A stretch of 13,188 nucleotides of DNA. Source: Parvularia atlantis (taxonomy: Eukaryota; Opisthokonta; Rotosphaerida). The position numbers were made by a program, and so were the translations under genes. Shown here piece by piece: positions 1-6,900 of this stretch; the first letter of the stretch is position 1; each line of letters opens with the position of its first letter. The stretch spans positions 1-13,188 of the forward strand of contig CALSCO010000565.1 of NCBI GenBank assembly GCA_943704415.1, read 5' to 3'. The notes under the pieces were generated by a model. That model did no database searches. It was not told where the DNA came from and saw nothing but the letters and a program-made list of their open reading frames with translations.

Positions 1-74
1 GTATTGGAGACCCCATAGCGCTTGCGGATCTCCTTGCCTGATAGGAACACGTGTGTGATCGTTGATGCAGACAT
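1..74 (-). CDS. IS607-type serine recombinase (TnpA), N-terminal fragment
   Basis: Reading leftwards from the ATG at 74-72 gives 25 residues before the window edge, and includes the run KEIRKRYGVSNT. This is the start of a MerR-like winged helix-turn-helix of the kind that opens IS607-family TnpA recombinases, where the protein would go on into a serine resolvase catalytic domain (not visible). In the family TnpA catalyses cut-and-paste-like movement and is usually followed by tnpB; both would lie to the left. The start has an A at -3 and no upstream in-frame alternative was needed. IS607 elements are known in some amoebae, algae, oomycetes and giant viruses. Only the DNA-binding start is seen, so another MerR-like HTH protein is possible. 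Confidence 0.6.
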   Translation of the reverse strand, partial: MSASTITHVFLSGKEIRKRYGVSN

Positions 75-358
75 GTTTGCAGATCAGAATAGCATAATGG
101 TTCAGAATGGTTGGAAAGACACAAGGCGCGCACTTTTTGCGCACCTGTAAAGCCGAATTGCAAACATTTTGTGCAAAAGCAAACAAAGCGGAGTCGCTCA
201 CTGGAGCAGAGTGCGCAGACGGAAAAGAGAAAATGGAGGGAAGTAGGTACTTTGCTTCATAAAGCGCGAAAAGGTCTCTACGGTCAACATCAACACAGAC
301 AGGGCACAAAGCGGTTGTGCTAAGAAGACGAGAACCTTGTGGCCGTCACGACTGGTGG
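75..358. other. A/T-richer island between recombinase start and propeller gene stop
   Basis: This stretch is visibly richer in A and T than the rest of the window. It lies between the ATG of the recombinase (74) and the stop of the minus-strand coiled-coil gene (359-361). It holds a near-palindrome TTTTGTGCAAAA around 168-179, a second related run TTTTTGCGCAC around 133-143, and a partial direct repeat CAGAAT...ATGGTT around 84-113. The plus-strand ORF at 111-323 has no protein-like character. I read it as recombinase promoter or element end plus the 3' flank of the next gene. Confidence 0.45.
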
Positions 359-840
359 TCACAAGGTGCCGTCGATGGGCGAGATGGCCACGCCGGCACA
401 ATATGCGAACAGTCCCTCGGCCCAGACGTGCACGCGCTCGCCCTCGAGCGTCCAGGCCGAGAGCTTGTCGTACTCGCCCACAACGAGCACGAGCGCGACC
501 GGGTCCCACGCCAGGCCGGCAGGCCGGTTCGCAGCTGTGATGTGATGACCTCGCCTAGCGTATTTGATTGGCTGTCGCTCGAGTTCTGAGGCGCGCCACG
601 AGCTGCTCCCGCTCCCGTGCTGCCTGTGCCGATTCGGCTGCCGGTGCCGCCACCGCCGCCGTGCCGCGCCCGCGCCAAGTGGTCCTGCGTCAGCATGAGC
701 GCGTCCTTCTGCTCGAGCAGCGCCTTAATGTCGGCCGTCAGCGCCCGGTCAAAGTCGTGCTTGAGCTCGTGCTTGCGGCCCTTGAGCTCGTCTAGCTTGC
801 GCTGCAGCGGCTTGATCAGCGGGTCGAAGAAGCTTCGACG
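359..840 (-). CDS. Coiled-coil protein with C-terminal NHL-like propeller repeats, 5' end unresolved
   Basis: Two exons are visible on the minus strand. The upstream one (about 840 or 801 down to 600) encodes a charged heptad-like segment (LQRKLDELKGRKHELKHDF, then ALLEQKDALMLTQDHLAR), followed by a Gly/Ser-rich linker. A phase-1 intron, 599 down to 535 (GTGGCG...TCACAG, 65 nt), joins it to the last exon, 534 to 359. That exon reads RPAGLAWDPVALVLVVGEYD, then SAWTLEGERVHVWAEGLF, then GVAISPIDGTL and a TGA. The PAGLAWDP...LVVGEYD...W pattern resembles NHL/propeller blades. Coiled coil plus NHL recalls TRIM-NHL proteins; no RING or B-box is seen here. No ATG is found in frame before the coiled coil, so exons upstream are missing or the gene is a fragment. 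It stops within a blade. Confidence 0.5.
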
Positions 841-1069
841 ACGACGCCACGCACGATTGAGAAAAGATATGTGACAGACGCACGCGCCTCGACCACTCTG
901 CGCGCCCGAGTGCCGGCCTCCTTAAAGGCCGGCGCGCGGTTGCGCCCCCCGTGCGCCGTGCACACGCCTCGCCACGCCACCACGACGGTGAGCCCCGTTC
1001 TGACGCCGTCACTTCAGACGCTCACGCCGGCGCGCACTGCCCCGCCACCAGACACCCGCCGCCTGCTCG
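841..1069. other. Divergent intergenic region upstream of Ctr gene
   Basis: This lies between the open 5' end of the minus-strand coiled-coil gene and the Ctr start codon at 1070. On the minus strand it has a GTGCGT donor-like site near 888 and a pyrimidine-rich run (CATATCTTTTCTCAATC around 853-869), so part may be an intron or leader of the minus gene. A perfect GC-rich inverted repeat, GGCCGGC/GCCGGCC-like, sits around 912-932. No ORF here looks like a real protein. Confidence 0.3.
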
Positions 1070-1919
1070 ATGGACGCCATGCCCGACGCCGCGGCGGCTG
1101 CCGGCGACGACGCCGTGCTGCGCGCCCAGCTGCGCGTGCACCAGCTGCTCGAGAAGGCGCTCGCTGCCGCCGCCGCCGCCGGCAACGTGCATCAGCCACC
1201 GCCGCCGCCGCCGCCGCCGGGGCTGCTGTTTGACGACGCGTGGTCGTGGACTGCCTACGCCGGTGCGGCCACGCGCGCGCGACGCTGCTGGGCGACGTGA
1301 GGCACTTGCTGATGCTGCCGCTGCGCAGCGCTCGCCCTGGGCGTGTTCCTGCTCGCGTTCCTGGCCGAGGCGCTCAAGGCGTCGCACCGCGTGCAGGACG
1401 CCGTCTGCGCGCAGGAGGCGCTCGACAACGCGCCGCTGCGGTGCGCACATCCGTTGTTGCCCCCCCCCCCCCCTGTGCTGATACTGAGGCTTGCGCAGCT
1501 CGCCCGAGCGCATGCGCTTCTGGCTCAAGGTGCGCTACCCGTGGAGCGAGCAGCTGATCCGGACGCTCGAGCACACGCTCAAGCTGGGCATCCGCTTCCT
1601 TTGCTTCTTCATCTGCATACTCACGCCCGGCCGCGTCGCCTTCGTCGCGATGCTCGCCGGCACAGGCGCGGGCTACTTCCTCCTGCGGCGCATGCAGCCG
1701 CCGCCCGTGACCATCTCGGTCGCGGGGACGAGCGCGCCGCTGGTGCTCGCGTACCCGGCCGACGCCAAGGTCGACGTCGAAAGCGGCGAGCTGGCGCCGC
1801 CGCCGCCGCCGCCGCCGCCAATGTCCGAGCAGCCGCCCGCGTTCGCCGTGAGCAACGGGATGGTGCCGATGCCGCTCGGCACGTGGCACGTGTGCGCCAC
1901 GCCCGAGCAGCTGGTGTGA
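1070..1919 (+). CDS. Ctr-family copper transporter, divergent, CxxxC in TM2
   Basis: Exons 1070-1262, 1329-1440 and 1499-1919 join in phase to 241 residues ending at TGA 1917-1919; introns are 66 and 58 nt (GTGCG...GCGCAG). Ctr proteins are trimeric, three-helix copper(I) channels of the plasma or vacuolar membrane. Seen here: an Ala/Pro-rich N-terminus with eight prolines (43-50), LLFDDAWSW (52-60), TM1 about 62-84 (GVFLLAFLAEALKAS), a basic cytosolic loop, TM2 about 128-144 (LGIRFLCFFICILT), and TM3 about 148-164 ending in the family's GxxxG (GTGAGYF, G156/G160). The family's MxxxM in TM2 is replaced by C137-x3-C141, and no Met-rich N-terminal motif exists apart from MDAM. The tail is Pro-rich with eight prolines. 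Family assignment rests on the LLF...GVFLLA..EALK pattern, helix layout and GxxxGYF. Confidence 0.75.
1460..1473 (+). repeat. C14 homopolymer in Ctr intron 2
   Basis: Fourteen C in a row lie inside intron 2 (1441-1498) of the Ctr gene, between the GTGCGC donor and the GCGCAG acceptor. It acts as an all-C polypyrimidine-like tract. The exact length may be unreliable in sequencing. Confidence 0.8.
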
Positions 1920-1967
1920 AATCGCTGTGTTCGTAGTTTTTTGGTGCAACTCTTTTCCGCCCGGTGG

Positions 1968-2708
1968 ATGCGCCTACGCGAGCTCGCGCCAGCCCTGGCG
2001 CTGCTGCTGCTGCTGCTCGGCGGCATCGCGTACCTCGGCAGTGGGAGGCGCGGCGCAAGCGTGGCCGACGACGAGGATGGGGCAGGCGCCGCGCCGACCG
2101 CGCGCCGCTTCAAGCGCTACGAAGCGCTGCCGAGCGGCGTGTACAACAGCAAGCTGGGTGCGCGCTCGCGGGCGCGCGGCTTGCGTGCGGCGGACTGATG
2201 CGCACGCGTGCACGCGGCGGCGCAATGCAGGCAACGCGACGATCCGCGCCGAGCTCGGGCGATCGACATGGACACTGGTGCGGCGGCCTGCGCTCGCATA
2301 GGGCGCGATCTGCTCACACACGCGTGCACGTGCGCATGCCGCAGCTGCACACAATTGCCGCGCGCTACGCCGACGAGCCCTCGCCCGAGCAGCAGGAGGA
2401 CACGCTGCAGTTCATCTACCTGCTGTCCAAGCTGTACCCCTGTGCGCGCCTCGCCCCACCCCGCCTCGTCTCGCGATCTCTGCTCATGCCGCCCTCTCGC
2501 CCGCCCACCCGCACGCGCAGGCGGCGACTGCGCGCGCGAGTTCCAGGCGCTGCTCGCGCTGCACCCGCCCGAGCTCGCGTCCAAGGACACGTTCATCGCC
2601 TGGCTGTGCCGCGTGCACAACGTGGTCAACGAGCGCCTGGGCAAGCCCGCATTCGATTGCGCCACGGTGCGGAGCCGGTGGACGTGCGGCTGCGTGTCCG
2701 AGGTGTGA
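1968..2708 (+). CDS. Erv2-like FAD-linked sulfhydryl oxidase, membrane-anchored
   Basis: Exons 1968-2157, 2231-2277, 2345-2441 and 2521-2708 join in phase to 173 residues; introns are 73, 67 and 79 nt. Erv/ALR enzymes pass electrons from protein thiols through a CxxC and FAD to oxygen, making disulfides. Seen: GRSTWTLLH (73-81), the active pair YPCGDC (C112, C115) split by intron 3, the FAD-site run [11 protein letters not shown] (144-154), and the structural CX16C pair C141/C158. An N-terminal hydrophobic segment (about 7-23, [18 protein letters not shown]) suggests a signal anchor, hence the ER or secretory route rather than mitochondria. The C-terminus carries C167-G-C169, like the shuttle CGC of yeast Erv2, whereas Erv1/ALR carries an N-terminal CxxC. 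ATG 1968 was chosen because the upstream in-frame codons are TTG/GTG. It lies 48 bp after the Ctr stop, same strand. Confidence 0.88.
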
Positions 2709-3905
2709 AGCAAAAGACTAGGCACGGCAGATGTCATTGGCGGATGAGAGATCGACGGCTACGTACCGCACAGTTGGCCCACAGAGCGCTCTGGACGGAT
2801 CGCGCATCACGCACTGTCCCCAGCAACGCGCCGGATCGGCCCTTCTTACCACAGCAACCGGGCCGTGTGCCGCTGCGCTTTGGCATCGCCGCATGCGCCG
2901 CGTCAAATTCTACCGGCCAGTATGTGGCGATAGGCGCTGCGGGCACGCGGCGGGTGCGGTCACCTAGGCGCGACCGCTCGAATTGGAGCCGATGAGCACA
3001 GATCGGTCCGGTGAGGCCCTCCCTTCTTGATTCACCTCGGCAGCGCGCCGCCGCCTCTCTGACCCACGGCGGTCCACCGCGCCGCTCCCCCTTCACCGCG
3101 CGCGGCGCACGCGCCTTTTCGCACCCCGCCCTGCCGGCCGCCGTGGCCCACGCGCGCGCGCCGTCCCAGGCGGCCGCGGAAGGTTCTCGTGGCCCAACTC
3201 ACAACCTTCCCGGTTCCCTCTATGCGCCGCCAGCGTCACCCGCGCCGCGCGCGCGCGCGCCATCGCCTTTGTCCCCTCTCCTGCGCCTCTTTCCGCGCAC
3301 CTCGTGCCGCGCGTGGGGCGTGCCGCGCGTGGGGCGTGCGCGCCGTGCCTGGCCACGTTGTACGGGCGCCTGTTGTTTCCCCCCCTTCTTGCTCTGCTCG
3401 CGGCCTTTCACCCTCACCGCGCACCTCAACCCCCCGCGCACCAGCCCCTCCGCGCGCCGCCGCGCACCCGCCTCCGTCTGCCGTGCGCGCGCGTCCCCCT
3501 TGCGGCGCCCGCTGTCCTCCAACCGCCTTCTTGTGCACTGCAACATGCGTGTTTCCCAGTGGTCGCGCACTTCCTCCCTCCGTCGTTCCCCGCCATCACC
3601 GCCCGCCGCTCTCCTCGCGGCCGCGCGCTGCTCACCGGGCCGCGCTCGTGTGGCCGCCGCGGCGCGTCACGCGTCCAACCAACGTCATCGTGCGCCGTCC
3701 TCTTTTCCCGCCCGTATTCCGGGTCGCATCGGCAGATCGGCCGCATCGGCACATCACCCGCCTTGCCTCTCTCCCTCTCGCTGCACCGCATCGCATCCTC
3801 CCCGTACCCTCCATCCGTCACCGACCGCTGCTGCCGCTGCTGCCGCTTCCCCACCGATGCGCTCGATCACCCGCCCTGGCCCCCCTCACCCGCCCGTGCA
3901 CAGAC
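2709..3905. other. 1.2-kb gene-free region, second half pyrimidine-rich leader
   Basis: No spliced or unspliced reading frame here looks like a real protein; the many ORFs are open only because stops are rare in GC-rich DNA. From about 3010 to the ATG at 3906 the plus strand is strongly C/T-rich (runs such as CCTTGCCTCTCTCCCTCTCG around 3761-3780), consistent with promoter and 5' leader of the large LRR gene. The first part, 2709-3009, is more balanced and includes the Erv2-like gene's 3' flank. No tRNA or rRNA motif was recognised. Confidence 0.5.
3304..3335 (+). repeat. 16-bp direct tandem repeat, two copies
   Basis: The unit GTGCCGCGCGTGGGGC occurs twice back to back (3304-3319 and 3320-3335), followed by a partial third start (GTGCG). 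It lies in the gene-free region about 570 bp before the large LRR gene. No function can be assigned. Confidence 0.8.
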
Positions 3906-6900
3906 ATGGGCAGCCGCCTCCCGCCCATCGCCGGCCTGTACGACGCCGGCCTCCCGGGCCTCGTCGCGCCCCCCGCTGCGGTTCGTCACAGCGCCGCGCG
4001 CGTGCAGGCCGTTCTTGCTAGGCTAACACCAGCAGCCCGTAACGCGTCGGCACGGCAACTTTGTGCTACAGAACCTGCTCAATCCCGACGAGCCGCCGGT
4101 CCAGGTCCCCGCCATGACCGACCCGCTGCACTTCCTCCTCCTTGCCGCGTCCAGTGACGCGCACAAGAACCCGCTCGCGACCAAGGCGCCGGTGCTGCCC
4201 CTGTCGGCCTTTGCCGACAACTCGATCGATCTCACCGGTGCGTGCTCCCCGCTCGCGCCCGCCGCCTGGGCAGACGCTGACGGGGCGGCCGATCGTGTGC
4301 GCAGATCTGTGGCTGGGCGACGACGGCCTGCGCTGCGTCTCCGACGAGCTGCTTGAGCGCAAGGCCGTGCTCAAGCTGATCCTGCGCGGTGCGTTGCGCT
4401 TTCCCCTCGCGCGGCCGCTGACGATGTGACTGGCCGCAGGTAACAAGCTTAGCGACGCGTCCATCCCGCTCGTCTGCCGCCTGCTCCGCCAGAGCCCGAT
4501 GATTCACACGGTCGACATGTCGTGCAACCTGATCTCGGGCGCGAGCATCGTCCAGCTGTGCGAAGTCCTGCGCGGCATGGGCGTGCGCCACCTCTCGCTC
4601 CGCGGTGCGTGCGCCTGCCCCCTGAACGCTCGTAGTGCCTGACGGTGATCGCAGAGAACGCGCGCCTGGGTGACGAGGGCGTCCTCGGCGTCTCGGCCAC
4701 GCTCACGTCGCCGCACTCGATGCTCGAGTCGCTCGATTTGTGCGAAGTGCAAATGACCGCGGCCTCGGCGCGCTACCTCGGCGAGCTGGTCGCGTCCCTC
4801 ACCAAGCTCACGAGCGTCCAAGTGGCCGGTGAGGGCGCGGCGCCGTGCACGTGCGTGCGCGGGGCTGACCCGAGCCCCGTGCAGGCAACCCGCTCGGCTT
4901 CAAAGGCCTAGTCGACTTTGTGCTCGGCGTGAGCTTCAACGGCCAGCTGGTCAACCGCGCTCTGCGCCACGCCAACCTGAAGGCGATCAACCTGGGCGAC
5001 AACGGCTGTGAGGGCGTCGTGGTGCTGCTCAAGCACTGCGCCGGCCTCGAGAGCATCTCGCTCGCGCGTGCGTTCAGCTCGACCCCTGCTGCGTACGTGC
5101 CCTTGACCGGCACGTCCCGCAGAGAACGGCATTTCGCCGCGTGGTATGCAGTTTTTGACGAGTGCCCTCGCGAGCGCCCCCGAGCTTCACACGCTCGAGC
5201 TGGACGGTGCGCAGTGGCGGCTGCGCCTGCGAGACCGCTGCTCACGCGCCGCCGCCACCGCCGCCTCGACAGACAACCCGATGACCGATGCGGGCGTGCG
5301 CCTCCTGGTCGACGCGCTCCGCGCCAACGCGCGCCTGCGCCACCTCTCGCTGGCCAACGTCTACATGATCGACAGCGTCGTGGACTTGTGCCAGCTCGCC
5401 ATGAAGACCGGCACGCTCGCCCTGCTAAACATGCCCGGCAACCGCATCAAGGACAGCGGCGTCGTGGCCCTGTGCAACCACATCACGTCGCCGAACTGCC
5501 GCCTCGGCACGCTCGACGTCTCCCTGGCCTCGTGCTCGTCGCTTGCCCTGGCCACGCTCGCCAACGCGCTCTCGCTCAACACGACCATCGCGCGCTGCAC
5601 CATCGCCGACGTGACCGCGCTCAAGGAGACGATGATCCTCCTGGCCGACGTGCTCAAGCGCAACACGACGCTCAAGAGCTTTATCGTGCGCCACGGTGCG
5701 TTGCGCCCGAGCGCTACAATCAGGCGTCTGACTGCGGACCTCAGCCACGGGCTCGATCAACCTGGCGGCCATCTGGCCCCGCACCGACATTATCACCTCG
5801 CCGGTTTTCCAGCAGTTTGTCAAGTCGCTGGCCACGACGAACGCCGCTGCCGGTGCGATGCGCGTATTGCTGGTGTTTTTGTCGCAGGCTCAACGCCCGC
5901 TTGGTGCGCCTCGCAGACTCTTACCCGGCTGAGAAGAGTGTGCGCGACCAGCTGCTGGTGCGCGAGGTCCGACGTTTGCACACGCGCGCGCAAGGGCAGT
6001 CTGGCTGACGCGCTGCTCGTGCACGCAGACTCTTGCAATGGCCGTGCAGCGCGCGCCCCTGGCGGCACCGGTGTCGTTGCAGTCGTCGGTGGCGTGGCAG
6101 CCGCAGCTGTCAGCCTCGTTCTCACCGCACGCGTTCCTCCCGTTCCTCTCTGGCCCTTTACAGCGCATGCCCATCATGCCGTCGTCGGCGTCGCATTTCC
6201 CGGCGCACCCGTACCCGCCGCCCGCGCTGCAGCCCGCGCCGCTCGGCCCGCCGCTGGCCTTGAACACGCCCGCCATGCCCCATCTGCACATCCAGCAGCA
6301 GCAGCAGCAACAGCAGCAACAGCAGCAGCAGCAGGACGGCCCGGCGGTGATGCGTATGTCGCGCGCCCAGAACCGGGAGAGCCAGTTCACGCTCATCGCG
6401 CCCTCGCCCCAAGAGGTTCGCACGCTCGTCGACTGGATGCGCAGGGCCTTCGCGGCCGCGTACGACACCCAGGCGCCGCAGCAGGCGCGCTCGGAGGAGA
6501 TGAAGGACGTCATCAGCTGTGCGTGGCAAAGCCCCCCGCCCGCGCGCCTGGCCCTGTGCAGCGCTCTGCTGATGCGCGCCGCAGCCAAGCCCGCGTGCAT
6601 GGACCTGTTTGAACTGCGCAACGTGCGCGTGGCCGAGGCCAAGAAGCAGATGAAGCTGGGCGACAAGCGCCCGTACCTCTCCTACAGCCCGCGCATGTAC
6701 ACCGTCAAGGACTTCAGCACGCTCCAGCGCTCGTCCATCGCCCCGCCCGGTAACGAGACCAATCGCAACTTCCTGTGCTATATCATGCCCTGGCTGCGCT
6801 ACGGCGTCCCCGGCGACGCGGCCAGCGGCAGCCCCACGGTGGGCCCGACTGGCCTGTCCCTGCCCGGACGCCGCGCCACTGGGCCGCAGACGACCGTCAG

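Noticed and set aside
1298-1328. Short Ctr intron starting at GTGAGG
   Set aside because: About 31 nt is too short; the GTGCGG donor at 1263 gives a 66-nt intron like the others and a proper TM1 (AALALGVFLLAF).
1964-2995. Plus-strand 343-residue open frame
   Set aside because: It is the Arg/Ala-rich shadow of the Erv2-like exons, read out of frame; only a short in-frame part (exon 3) belongs to the real gene.
2734-3854. Minus-strand open frames of 100-142 residues in the gene-free region
   Set aside because: They are Arg/Gly/Ala-rich with no motif, overlap one another in different frames, and are expected from GC-rich, pyrimidine-biased DNA.
5888-5957. Acceptor at 5887 giving a longer exon 10 (NARLVRLADSYPAEK)
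   Set aside because: Joined to the phase-1 donor at 5852 it shifts frame; the acceptor at 5916 keeps frame and gives a normal intron length.
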